Shown: positions 1 through 12,304 of the stretch, in pieces | Layout: each line of letters begins with the position of its first letter | Numbering within the stretch: the stretch's first letter is position 1 | Assembly: GCA_005656395.1 (NCBI GenBank) | Contig: SRSI01000042.1 | Location: 62,001-126,000, forward strand | DNA: 64,000 bases | DNA from: Strongyloides papillosus | Taxonomy: Eukaryota > Nematoda > Chromadorea > Rhabditida > Strongyloididae | Reading direction: 5' to 3' | Translations under genes and position numbers: made by a program | Notes under the pieces: model-generated | The model's database searches: none | Seen by the model: only the letters and a program-made list of their open reading frames with translations | What the model was told of the DNA's origin: nothing

Positions 1-2475
1 TTTTCATATGTTTATCGTCTTTTAAACTGTTTGAAAAATCTTTGAAATTTATGATATTAAAATGATCATCAAACACACTTAGTTTTATTCAAAAAGTCTT
101 GATTCAAAGTGGTAAAAATATATTTAAATTTTATGAATTCTTTGGAAAATTCGCTTTTTTTACTCATCCTTTATTTCAACAATTAATTGCAACATAAAAA
201 ATTTATTATAATTGTATTTATTTAGAATACTAAAGCTAAATTATTGAAAAAATATAAAAATTTGTTGTACAAAAAATATATTAAAAAAGTTTTTTTTTTA
301 TATATTTTACATATAATTGTTTTATTTATGATTGTTATTCTTATATTTTTTTGAAATTTAAACTTTTGTCTGTTAAAATTGTAATTATTTTCGTCAATTT
401 CTGTCACATAATAATATTCAAAATTATCATTGAAACAAAAAAAATTCATATGGAAATATGATATTTATATTTGCTGAGAAAATATAAAAATTTGCCTGTA
501 GAAAATCACCATATTATAAAAATACATTATCAATCAAACTTTCTAAAATTATCTTATTTGTATATATTACAATATTTGCTAAATAAGTTTTAATTTTAAA
601 ATTAAATTAGATATAATAAATTATCATTATATATATTTGATAAGATTTTCATATTATTCATAACACAGCTCAAAAAGCTTATTTTATAACTATTTAGTTT
701 CTATTTAAAATTAAAAGAACAACTTTTTTAAAATTATTATCTAAATACTAAATTTTTATAGTTATGTATGTTTATTAAAGTAATTGTTAATAAGGGTGTA
801 ATTTAACCAGTGAAAAAAATATAGACAAATTAATGTATATTTTAAAAATTAAATTGTTTTTAAAAAGTGTATTATCTTGAGAATTTTTTTAAAAGATTTA
901 AAAATTATTATTATCTTTTAGAAGTAATCACGGTTTTTAACAAGTCGATATTGTTTGTGATAACCATAATAATTTTGATGAACACTTACTATGCGCTCCA
1001 ATTTGTTAATAAGGAATTAAATGAGATAAGATGTTTTAAACTATTTGTTACAAGTAATGGTTGTATGAAAAACAATTATATCGATGTGAAATTAAATAAG
1101 ACTCCTTTTTCTATTTTTGGATGTAAGTTGATAAATTATTTAAACAAAAGTAAAGATTTAAAAATGTTTTGTGATCTATTTACATTGTTATGTATTATAA
1201 TGCAGCTTCTGTTGGAGATGTAGGTTCAAAATGTCAAAAATATACTAATTGTTTTTAAAAAATTTCGACAATGAAACAAATACTTATATGGATATTGAAA
1301 TTCAACAACAAGTCGTAAATATTTATCAATGTTGTAATTGTTTTATTTTCACAAATGCTAATCTTGCTAATTACGGTAAATAATTTTAAAGAAAATTTTA
1401 AAATCAAATAAATAAAAAAGATTTTTATATAATAATTTTACATTAATAATAAAAGTTTATATATTAATAACTTATTGACGATTTTTGACATGCTATTAAT
1501 AAAAGGTTCTCTTAATTAACGTTAGCTTAATGTTATTACGCTTCTTAGCAGAAATTTGGTTTTTATATAATTAGCATTTTATTAATATCTTGGTCATATT
1601 AAAAAATATTATTTGTTAATATTTTCTATTCCATTGATAGTTGGTATAAATATCATTTAAAGATATTCTTTTATATTGTTATTAAGTTAAATGTCAACTA
1701 AATAACATAAAGGATGAATAATGCTATTTTTGATAGTTTTGTAAATGGATAAAATAAATTCAAATATTTATAAATTTTACATCTTATTAATTTTATCCAA
1801 ATGTTTTTTTGTTTAAATATTATTTACAACAATCGACTTTTATTAAATTTGACATAATACCCCCAAATTCTTGTTACTTTAAATTAAAACGTTAAAAAAA
1901 GTAAATTTGATGCTTTTTTTAATTTATACAATATAAAATTATTTCACTTTTTTAAATAATAAAATACAAAAGTATGTATTTATGTGCTTTAAATTTTACC
2001 GAATTTTTTATGAATAAATAGGTTATTTATTAAACAATAGTGATTCTTATCATATAATTTATTTATACATATATATGATATAAACATCATAAACATAAAA
2101 GTAATATTAATCACATTTATTATAAATCTTTTTTTGAGATTGTACTTTAGTAAAGATCTAATTATGATAAAATTGAACTTATTTAATTCATTATTAGATG
2201 AATAACGAAGAATTTTATATTGTTATAGTACACATTGAAGCATATATTTAAAACGGTAAGAAGTATATCAAAATATTTAATGTTTCATAATAATTACAAT
2301 GTTTATTGAGTAAACTGTTATAATATAATTTTTATTAGCTATGTATTAATTAGACTTTTAATATTTTAGCTCGTTACTTTGTAAACCAATATTTTTTTTA
2401 TTATGTAATGATAATATAAAAATGTAATATTTTTGCTCTTTTAACATTATTTTTTTTATTTTTTTCTTTATTTAA
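1..2475. other. AT-rich intergenic DNA, no supported gene
   Basis: No family is recognisable here. The only notable open stretch is 867-1223 (plus), 118 codons starting from GTG. It has a hydrophobic segment near the N-terminus followed by five scattered cysteines, so it could be the relic of a small secreted protein. Just past its stop, another frame reads on with further Cys-containing residues (about 1190-1245), which would fit a frameshifted relic. Base composition alone can produce such frames, so it is not called as a gene. Confidence 0.5.
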
Positions 2476-3558
2476 ATGCTATTTTTTTCAATTACATTTA
2501 TAGATATGCTACATCCAATACAAATAAAAAATGCTTGTTTACAAGGATTTACAGGAATTATTTGTGTTCTTTCAAATTTAATTATTGTATATATAGCATT
2601 GAAATCAAAAAGATTCTTAAGAACTTTTACAAATTTTACAATTTTTCAACTAGCTGTGGCAGATCTTATCTTCGGTTTAGGGGCAATGTTAAGAGTTTAT
2701 AATGATATATGGCCTATACTAAGGAATGTAGATTCGTCTATTTCACTTGAAATTTGTACAGCTCTTCTAACACCACATACATTTGGTTATCAATTAAGAC
2801 AATTTACTGTTATTTTTATTGCATTAGATAGATTAGCGGCTATCAAATGGCCATTTGCCTTTAAAAATACCAGTCATAATGTATATTTTATGATTACTTA
2901 TTTATATTAATTTCATTTTTTTTAGAAAAAAATTTTTGTTACATTTGGAGCATCTTTTTTATACGCAAGTATAACAATAGCAATTGGTTGGATTACAAGG
3001 GAACCTTTATCTTCTAAAACAAGATGTAGAATTTTTTATGTATTTAATTTTGACTATTTAATATTTTATATTGCTTCTGGTGTTGTTATAACATTCATAA
3101 CGTTATACTTGCAAATATTAAGTTGGTACGAATCGCATAAAAGAGATAAAGAAACAACTAACCTAAAACGAGGAAAAGTGAACATTAACGAGAATCAAAT
3201 TGTTCAAAAGTTCGTGTCGGATTATGCAAAAGTTAAGAAAACTATCTCATTAGTTATGCTTAATTATATCTCTCTTTGGGCAATACCACAACTAGTATTT
3301 TTTATATTTCTTTTAATATCTCGAGATAATACATTAGCATCAGAAGTAATGGCATATCAAAATTATCTAAATGCACTACATTCCTGTTTGAATTTGGTTA
3401 TTTATCTTTTGACATATTCTGAAATAAGAAAATTATTTTCTAAACATATTTTATTGAAAGATATTGAAAGTTCAACAACTGGAGGTGGTAATACAAGACT
3501 ACGTCCTACTGTGCCAACTAAAAATTGCAATACACAACAAGCAACTAAAAGAATATAA
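2476..3558 (+). CDS. Seven-transmembrane chemoreceptor-like GPCR (Srsx/rhodopsin-like)
   Basis: A two-exon gene. Exon 1 is 2476-2880 (135 codons), intron 2881-2925 (45 nt, GT...TTTTTTTAG), exon 2 2926-3558. The phase-0 join gives 345 residues. The protein shows about seven hydrophobic segments. TM2 carries LAVADLIFG and the end of TM3 carries ALDRLAAIKWPF, the DRY-type motif region of rhodopsin-like receptors. The cytoplasmic tail is short and Ser/Thr-rich. This pattern matches nematode Srsx-type chemosensory receptors; the exact family is an inference. A second in-frame ATG at 2506 could be the true start, because the first ten residues add little. No paralog is seen elsewhere in the window. 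The likely role is plasma-membrane signalling in a sensory neuron; the ligand is unknown. Confidence 0.8.
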
Positions 3559-5589
3559 TTTAATGTTTAACTTTTCACAAACTTGTTGCAATAAGAAAAA
3601 TATAGAAAAATAATTTATATATTTTTATTTTATTATTTAAATAATTAGTAAATTTAATTACTTCTTATTTTATGTAATGATTTTTATTATCATATAGTTA
3701 CATAATTTAATTAATATTTTATATATTAAATAAAAAAATTAAAAAAAAACTTCAAGTGCCATAAAATTATACTAATAAAAAATTAAATGTTTTTTGGCGA
3801 ATTTGAAATCAATAACATTATCACATTTCCTTCTTTATAAAAACATAAATTTTTAATTTCCATTTTTATATATACTTTAAAATTTAAAAAAATTTATGCT
3901 TTTTATTTATTATTTAATAAAAGTTATTGTTGGACTTAAGAACAATATAAAAATTGCATTGATATTAAGACCAAAGATAATTAATTAAAGTTTAATTTTT
4001 GCATGCCTGTGTGAAAATACTGTTAAAGAATTACCTCTTCTTTCAAAGTGTCCAAAACAATTTTTTATATCATGTTCTTAATTAAAGTTATTATAAATTA
4101 CATTAAAGTCGGAAATAATTTTATTATTGCAGATAATACCAGCATAAACTGAATGTTAATTTTATTCTTTGATTTATAGAACTTACTAGTTAACAAAATT
4201 GAAAAACCATTGAAGTAAAAAAATTTTTGTTAAAGAAAAGTACTTTATAATCTTTTTTGTTTTTGAGGTATTTACTACATTTGTTGTGTGTAACTATAAT
4301 TTAAGAAAATTATAACATTAACTACTTCCGATAATAATATACTTTAAATGTAAAAAATATATGTTTATTTCTTATTGTACTTTTTTATAGTTTAAATGCT
4401 TTTAATAATTTATCATTTACAACTCTAATATCAATAAATAAAGCAAAAGCAAAGTTTTTCAATAATATGATTAATAATTTATTTTATTTCAATTTAAGCA
4501 AAAAGTAGTTAATTTAAAGTTCTAATATTACGTAATTGTGTTTGAAAGTTTAATTAATATTAAATGCGTTATCATTAATATATTTAGTTTTAAATTTGTA
4601 TTTAATATTTCTTATACAAACACAAAACACATTGTAAAAAAATTTCCATGTAAATTCAGAATATATTGTAAAAAGACACAAATGTCCATAATTTTCAAAC
4701 ATTCTTATTTGTCTTCAACTATAGTTATGAAAAATATCTTTACAAATAAAATATAAAAGATTTAACTCATTTTTTTAAAAACATGAAATTGTGATAAAGA
4801 TCAAACTATATGTGCGTAAATAAATATAATAAAATTTTAATTATTTCCAATTAAAGGTTAACTATTTTTACCTATATTTCATTAATTTTATTTAAAAAGT
4901 TAAATTATCAATAGTGTTAATATAAACACCAGAAAAATTTTGAATGTAGATATTTATTGACGGTTACTATAGAAATACACATTAGATTTTAAATGTATTA
5001 ATTATTATTAACATAAAAAATTTTTAAAAGTACAATAACGGAGGCAAAAAATTGTTGATTATTATATGTGGTATAATATTATATTGTCTAGAGACTTGAA
5101 TTTTTGAAAGTCATTTGAAGAGTTTTTAGAAAAATGTATAGTTTCAAATATTTCACTTAAACGATATTATCACAAACAAAGATAAAACTTTAAAATTGTT
5201 TTTCTCATAGATTCTAAGGATTTTAATGGAAAAATTATATGATCACAAAAATTATTAATAATAATATGTATCCCTATAAAATTAAGTTAAAATTTTTTCA
5301 AGTTACTTAAACATTGAGAAATCTTTTAATCTTCAAAAACTTCGCCAACTTCTTTGGTGTTGGAATAGTTTTCTTTAGTAAGAAATTGATTTCCCTTAGC
5401 ACTGGTAATTAAATTGAAAAGTCTTTTTTTAATTAATTATTTCTCTAGTTTTTACATAAACAATATGGATCAAATTTATTACAAATATTTATTAAAATAT
5501 AAATATAGTTCATTAATTGCTGTTTTTCATGATACAATAAACATAGAAAATTAAATAGGATGAAAATTTTTTTCGATTGTTAAGAATCA
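3559..5589. other. Intergenic, no supported gene
   Basis: AT-rich sequence between the convergent receptor genes. The 72-codon frame at 4538-4756 begins at a non-ATG codon, has no recognisable features and is treated as chance. No RNA gene or repeat stands out. Confidence 0.5.
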
Positions 5590-6558
5590 TTATTTTTTTT
5601 TGCTTAAATCTTTTTCCAACATTTTAAAATAAATATTTTTTTCAGCATCAGCTCTTCGTTGTTGAGAATCTTCAGTTTTACCTACCAAACACTTTGTTTT
5701 ACGATTTTTAACCTCAACTGGAACAATATTCGTCTCAAATCTTTTCTTAATTAAGATAAAAATATATTTATTAAAATAAATGTATATTTGAAAAAGTATA
5801 TATACAATTATTCTAAAAGTATAAACAATTGCGAACAGTTGATTGTGATTCATTTTAAAATCATTCACTTTTATAGCTATAATATTAAATATAAATAACT
5901 GAAGAACATTAAATGTAATAATGGGAAGTGAGAAGATAATTAAAAAATAATTTTCGTTTAGTTGAAATTTCGATGTTAAATCTGTCCCATCAACCAAAGC
6001 ACTTTTTCTTTTTCTATAATTTAGTATTAATAATAGAAAAATAATAAATAATAATGGTAGGTCCATAACTGTATAAATAAAATTAACATATTTCGAAATA
6101 TTTAATAATTCTACACTATATTTGGTAATCAATGTTGCTCCAACAATAAAAAGCGAAGATATGAGACCAAAATATTTTTTTTTGTATTCCTGATAATTTT
6201 TAAATTTTACTGTAGCAAGGAGTCTTTCACCACATAATACCCACATACTGTATCTATAGCTGTCATTAGTTGATGGTTGAAATGATCGTAAGGTATTATA
6301 AATAATTCTTCCATCTGTTATATTACTACTCCCAATATCCAAATCATAATGAACAAAAAAAAATGAAACAAATCCAGCATTAAGAGATATTATAGAAGAA
6401 CATATAACAACTAATCCGACTGATATTCGAAAATATATATGCCATACTCGTTTATAATACAGCATTCGAAAAGAATATGGTAATAACATCAAATTTATTA
6501 TACAAAAAATCATAGATAGATATCCACATATTTTTAGATTATCATTAGAAATAGCCAT
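5590..6558 (-). CDS. Seven-transmembrane chemoreceptor-like GPCR (Sra/Sre-type)
   Basis: An intronless 322-residue frame with ATG at 6558. Seven hydrophobic segments are spread over residues 10-285, followed by a hydrophilic tail of about 45 residues rich in Lys, Arg and Glu. After TM3 it carries CGERLLATVKFKNYQEYKKK, close to the E-R-x-x-A-T...Y-E signature after TM3 of nematode Sra/Sre-superfamily chemoreceptors; the family name is therefore an inference. It is unrelated in detail to the other receptors in this window. It is convergent with the receptor at 2.5 kb and about 2 kb separates them, so they are separate transcription units. The frame is undamaged. Expected location: plasma membrane of sensory cells; ligand unknown. 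Confidence 0.75.
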   Translation of the reverse strand: MAISNDNLKICGYLSMIFCIINLMLLPYSFRMLYYKRVWHIYFRISVGLVVICSSIISLNAGFVSFFFVHYDLDIGSSNITDGRIIYNTLRSFQPSTNDSYRYSMWVLCGERLLATVKFKNYQEYKKKYFGLISSLFIVGATLITKYSVELLNISKYVNFIYTVMDLPLLFIIFLLLILNYRKRKSALVDGTDLTSKFQLNENYFLIIFSLPIITFNVLQLFIFNIIAIKVNDFKMNHNQLFAIVYTFRIIVYILFQIYIYFNKYIFILIKKRFETNIVPVEVKNRKTKCLVGKTEDSQQRRADAEKNIYFKMLEKDLSKKK

Positions 6559-9500
6559 TGTATCAATAGCTAAAATTTGCTTTAATATAAAAAATATAAT
6601 ATTATTCCTTGTTATTTTTTATATAATGGTAAAAATAACCTCGTAGTTGTATATTACGAAGATTTACAAATAAGTTAACTAATGCACTTTCAGCTATCCA
6701 ATAATTAAAAAATAATAATTAAATATAATTATATTATAATAAGTTTATTAATAAACTACAAGGTAATTTTTTTCATAAATTGTTATAAAAAAGTACATAT
6801 GAATATTGTCTGATGAAAAATATAACAAAATGGTGAATTTATTAAAATATTATTTTTTTAAAAATAAAATTATATCATTAAAAAACAACACTTAATTGAA
6901 GGTGTATTTTTTAAATGCTACTGTTATTTTTTAATGTGAGAGTTATCTTGTCATAGATTAATTGCCTTTATTAGAAAAAATTGCTTTTTACATAAAAAAT
7001 GTTGTCATTAATTGGAAAATAGATTAATTAAATAGCAAATAATATAAATTTCAATAAAAACGTATTGGGATAAAAGATTACAATAAGTTATTTATTATAT
7101 AAAAAAAATAATATCCGATGTATGAAAGTAATCTCAACATAAATTACATTTCATTTAACTTTAAATATAAGAAGCAATAATATCTTAAATTAGACTATAA
7201 AAATAAAATGATTTTAATAAAAAAAATATCTCTTAGTCAAATAATCTTATACTTAACAAAATAAAATTTGAACAACAAAAAGATATTTTATATAATTGAC
7301 AAAGTTTTAATATATTTTTCTTATTTAAAGTATAATATTTTCTATAAAATTATAATTACTATAAACATAATAAAAAAGTAATTTACCAGAAATTAGATAA
7401 AAAACAAACGCTTAATTGAAATTATTAAGTAGTAAAATTGAGATTGAAAACTAAAAATATGAACATTAAAATTCAACTTTTGTTTTATTTTTACATTTAA
7501 TAAAATTTCTACATCAATTAAATACTTTATGTTTATCAAAATTTCCTAATTTTTTTTAAATATGATTTTATTATAAAAGTAACTTTTAATAGAAATAAAT
7601 ATTTTAATATCACACACAACATGTAAATTTTATATATTTATAAATTTATTTACTGAATAAACAATATAAAATGTTGCTAATTATTAAATTATTTAATATT
7701 TCATAATGAAATTCCTCAACTATTCACAAGAAATTGAAATTTAAGTATATGATATACATTAATTATCTTATAGTAATTCATTATAAGCTGGTTAAGGAAT
7801 CATTTTTTAAATAATTGAGAAATCAAGGAAAAAGATACTGTGATAAATTTGATCGTTTTCTGTATTAAGATTCTATAAAAATGGGATAAAAAAGGCAATT
7901 AATATCACTTATGCTAAAATATTATTCTTTTAGTTCACAATAAACATTTAAATTTTACGAATATTTATATTATGAAACATAAATAGAATACTAAAGAATA
8001 TATCATTACTGTAAAATTGGATTTTAAAGTATTTGGTCGTATTATTCAATTAGTAATGATAACAAAAATTGTTTATAAACTGTTTGTTAATAAATAATAG
8101 ATTATTTTCCTTTATATATATTTTTTTTAGAAAATATAATTAAATAAGAAAAACCCATTATCTGTAAGGTCAATTTTATAATAATGTATTAAATAATTTA
8201 TTAAGTTTTACTACACCTATAATAATTTAAAGAATATTTTATTTCAACTGATAATATATTTTATCTAACTATGTCATAAAGCTATTATTAAATGTCTTAA
8301 TGATCTTATTTTATGTAAAAAAAAACTTTAAAATAGTGGAAGTAACGTTGGATTATAATTAATAGATATTTAATAATTTTCAAGGAAACAACTCGTTTAA
8401 AGGATTATTATATTGTAGCTCAACCATCTATGAGATTTCAAACATTATAAAACAATTTTAAGTTATATTGCATTTCCATTTTCTACATTCAACGGTATTA
8501 GAACATTATATGTTCTTTCAATATTAATACAATCACAATAATTTTACATATAATGATATAATTTTTTATTATTTTTCTCACGAAACCTATAAATATAATT
8601 TTTTTGTTTTCAGTACTTAATTTTCTTTATTATAATGCATGTTTTTATTATTTCTTAAACATAATTACTTATCTATCTATAAACAATTTTATTGTTTAAT
8701 TAAAACATGCAAAATAAACTAGTCGAAGATTATTAGAATCTCACTTAAATAATAAATCATTAAAAATTAATTAATTAGTAAAATGTTAATTGACATTAAG
8801 AGTATACTATAATATAATAAAAAAATGTTAATATATCATGAATTTTTATCAATTTAAAATAATTATTATTGATATAAATGACGTAATCATATTCAAACTT
8901 TAAATTATTTAGAACTACATTACTATAACTACTTTATTTTGTTACAAGATAATTTATTATCAATATTATTTTTAATATGTTTTCTTTAACAGACATGTGT
9001 TAATAATAATTTATACAGTATCATTGTAAGAATACATGTTATTTTTACATTTGCTTGTTAAAATGATTTTAATTACCAGCCGTAGACCGCTTTCAGCAGG
9101 TTGTGTCTCGGCTCCAGATTGTATTTTATAATTTTTTATAAGCAGCTGAAAACCATTTCTTCTGATGTCTTTTTTTAATCTTCTAACCATTTTTTTAGAA
9201 TACTTTTAGTTCAAAAATGGTAACTACTCTTTGGCCTATAAATTAGTCAATTATTTATCAATTCCAAAATTATTATGTTTCTCCCTTATTACCTAAGTTT
9301 TACCTTACCAATGAGTCATAAACCAAAAACGTTTATTAACTATAACGAAACATAATCAAGTGACAAAACTACGTAAAAAGGTGTTTTCTAAGATGACTTT
9401 GTAAACTTTGGCCACAAAAAACTAGAACCTATCTAGCCCTCTTTAATTAAAAAAAACATGAATTTTGGCTATTTATTCATATAAATCTGTCAAGGTTAAG

Positions 9501-9697
9501 AATAAGTATAGTGAAAGACAAATTGTTTTTCTTATTTTTATAATGCATGTCATTATAAACGATTATTCTTTGTGCTAAATCATGTTTTATGGTAAACTAT
9601 TTTTATGATATATAGAGTTCATAATAATTTTTTTCAAGTCACCTATAAATGTTTTTATTTAATATGGTAAAAATTAAAAAAACGAAATTTAATATTA
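6559..9697. other. Long AT-rich intergenic region
   Basis: About 3.1 kb without a convincing open frame. The only conspicuous feature is a GC-richer patch near 9078-9113 that can fold into a hairpin (listed separately). From about 9.1 kb to 9.7 kb the base composition is slightly more mixed, which could mean an old insertion, but no ends or coding relics could be defined. Confidence 0.5.
9078..9113. other. Compact GC-rich hairpin in AT-rich DNA
   Basis: The arm AGCCGTAGAC (9078-9087) pairs with GTCTCGGCT (9105-9113) with a single bulged T, leaving a loop of about 17 nt. The GC content contrasts sharply with its surroundings. It matches no tRNA or spliceosomal RNA that I recognise. It may be a small structured RNA or a transposon relic. 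Confidence 0.35.
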
Positions 9698-10171
9698 CAC
9701 ACAAAATCTAAAACAGTCATTTTGACCGACCACCATGCAATTCAATATAGGCTGCACGAGCAGTTTTATTAGACCACCCTCTCAAAATAAATAAAAATTA
9801 ATAGGAGCAAATTAATAAAAAAAATGTATGCAACTAACATAGGCATTTTTGCATAAATTGATAATATGCAGTTTATACCTTTTTTCAAAACGTTGGTTTT
9901 ATATAAAATTGGTTTCAGTTTCATATAAAATTTTTGATGTTGTTTTATAAAAGAATGCTTTATGTTGGTTTATAAAAAAACGTATTATTTTCTACTCAAT
10001 TATAGATTTTAACTTTATAAATAATATTATTAATAAAATCATTTACAAAATATAATAAATAAAATTTTATTTATTACAACTTAAAATTACATAAAAAATA
10101 ATATAAAACAACCAGTAAAAAACTTTTAAAATAATTAAACAACCGTTTAAAGTAAATAAATTCATTCAGTA

Positions 10172-11340
10172 TTATCTTTCATAGTTTTTACTTTTTTTTT
10201 CAGCTTTATTCATCCTGTCAGCCATCCTGTAAAGATTCATTGTAGCTCTTAAAAAGTTATCTCTAAGAATCCTGTAACGGCTACTTTCATGTGATACTTC
10301 TACAACACCAGTTCTTGGATTAGCTTTTAATTTTAAAAATATTTTTTTTAATTTCATTTATTGGTTCAGCCTGTCGTTGGTCTAATTTGGAAATAATAGT
10401 CTCCTGATCTGGTGACATCATAATTTTAGTCTGAAAAGAAAAGTTAGTAAAATATATAAATATTAAAGAATGAGCATTATTTTGAAAATAAACAACAACT
10501 GGTATACATTTTAAAACTAAATTAAAACTTTCCATTTAAAAAAACACAATGTGCTAGAAATTCCAAGTGATTTTTCACATTAATATTTTATTAGCTTTTT
10601 ATTAGTATGTTTTAAAAAAAAATAATCATATAATAATTAAAAAATTTTTATTAGTAGTAAACTCGGAACAGGGTCCTCACAACATAAAGTAAACATTAAG
10701 TTTTATTAATAACAATATTTTTTATCTTTTCAATAGCTTCATCTAAATGATCTTCAAAGTACCGTCAGTGTTTTCTTTTGATTTAATAACTTTAATTACT
10801 GCTGCCTGTGCTGAATTAAGGAAAGAAATGTGATATTCATTAAATTGGCTTGAATTCTTTAAGTATGACATTTGCCACAAATTAACTGGATCTTGATACT
10901 GCTATTTTATTCTTATAAGCATAAAAAAATAAAATACAGGTAAAAAAAGATATTTTGCATGATCAACTGATTTTTGTAGAGCTTTAACAAGTCTACCCTT
11001 ATAACTAGGCATCAAGAGTTGTACTAGTTATTCGTGAGATTTTTTAAAAAGTAACCCACAACTATTTTTGTTTCTGATGTTTCTACTGCTTCATGGAAGA
11101 GATTAACGTCTCCAAAAGTTGTTGATGTTTATAGAGACAGTACATCTTTCTTTATATCATTATATCGCAATCTATCTCATTTATTATTTTATTTCTTGTT
11201 CTTGAAGATGATAATTTTTTGACTGGCATTTCAGAGATTATAGATAAAATAAAATTTTGCAAACTCAATTCTAGTGTTCTTAAAAGGATAATTCTTCAAA
11301 TCTACTCTTATTTTGTCTTTAAAAGAATATATTAAAAATG
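10172..11340 (-). pseudogene. Decayed minus-strand gene inside the 9.7-13.8 kb unit (3' part)
   Basis: Read on the minus strand, a protein-like frame begins near 11335 and runs through several stops and one frameshift. A good 36-nt intron follows (10902-10937). The frame then continues from 10901 to a stop at 10743. A separate exon begins at 10430 after a TTCTTTTCAG acceptor and ends with TAA at 10172. That last exon is split by a one-base slip in a run of eight A's near 10345; both sides remain open (30-60 codons). It ends in a Lys/Arg/Glu-rich stretch. I do not recognise the family. Its position inside a TIR-bounded unit suggests a transposon protein. Confidence 0.4.
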
Positions 11341-11348
11341 AGTAAGAT

Positions 11349-11594
11349 AAAACTCTACCCATTTTTTAAAACATGGGTAGAGTTTAGATAAACTAGGGTA
11401 TAAACTCTACCTATGGGTAGAGTTTAGATATTTTAGAGTACAAACTCTACCTATGGGTAGAGTTTAGATATATAGGGGTATAAACTCTACCTATGGTAGA
11501 GTTTAGATATATAGGGGTATAAACTCTACCTATGGGTAGAGTTTAGATATTTTAGAGTACAAACTCTACCTATGGGTAGAGTTTAGATATATAG
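11349..11594. repeat. Left array of six 40-bp-spaced palindromes
   Basis: Six copies of a hairpin (AAACTCTACC, a short loop usually TATG, then GGTAGAGTTT). Units start near 11350, 11402, 11442, 11482, 11521 and 11561, giving a period of 39-40 bp. The outermost copy has a longer, AT-rich loop. Spacers alternate between two types, AGATATTTTAGAGTA and AGATATATAGGGGTA. It is the mirror image of the array at 11936-12210. Confidence 0.9.
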
Positions 11595-11935
11595 GCTCGT
11601 ACCGGTGTTTATAATGTTTGAACTATATCTTTAAATGTTAACTAATACGTGATTAATTATAGGTGTTGTTGAAACATGTTATGACAAAAAAAGGGTTGGA
11701 ATCTTGCATTCAAAGACAAAAGATATAATAAGTCACCTTAAATACCAATATCCATAAGTAATTGTAGGACCGTTTTTACTTCTGAACAGTTAAGAATAGT
11801 TGGAGGAAAGTTTTAAATATTATAACACTTTTTTGATACCTTATGTAATGCTTTGTAATAACTCCTTTTTTATTTAAAATAAAGTGTACTTTCCTTATAT
11901 GTCATCTTTTTTTTGTTCAAGATAAAGTATAAATT
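11595..11935. other. 341-bp centre between inverted palindrome arrays
   Basis: Unique sequence lying between the two mirror-image arrays. It contains a few GC-richer words near 11595 (CTCGTACCGG) and no open frame. It would form the loop of a giant foldback structure. Confidence 0.6.
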
Positions 11936-12210
11936 AGAATATCTAAACTCTACCCATAGGTAGAGTTTATACTCTAAAATATCTAAACTCTACCCATAGG
12001 TAGAGTTTATACTCAAAAGTATCTAAACTCTACCATAGGTAGAGTTTATATGGTGCATTATCTAAACTCTACCCATAGGTAGAGTTTATACTCTAAAATA
12101 TCTAAACTCTACCTATAGGTAGAGTTTACATCCCTATATATCTAAACTCTACCTATGGTAGAGTTTATACACTTATATATATAAACTCTACCTAGGGTAG
12201 AGTTTATATA
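11936..12210. repeat. Right array of seven 40-bp-spaced palindromes, inverted relative to the left array
   Basis: Units start near 11945, 11985, 12025, 12064, 12104, 12144 and 12183. The hairpin arms are the same as on the left. The first four loops read CATA and the spacers ATACTCTAAAATATCT and ATCCCTATATATCT, which are reverse complements of the left-array versions. The two arrays therefore form a long inverted repeat of hairpins. Towards the outer end the loops diverge (TATA, TATG, TA). Confidence 0.9.
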
Positions 12211-12304
12211 ACCTCTTAAAAATAACTATTTAAAATATCTGCGAAATGTTATGCACCTTATTTTAAGATACAAAATGTTTCATATAATGTTTATCCATTA
12301 TGTT

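Noticed and set aside
222..449. Minus-strand 75-codon Asn/Tyr/Phe-rich frame
   Set aside because: Composition matches random AT-rich sequence; no signal peptide, splice sites or paralog.
4538..4756. 72-codon plus-strand frame
   Set aside because: Starts at a non-ATG codon, no recognisable features, AT-driven composition.
11349..12210. CRISPR-like array (regular palindromic repeats with spacers)
   Set aside because: Spacers are nearly identical to one another, the two arrays are mirror images, and the genome is eukaryotic with introns; these are tandem and inverted satellites.
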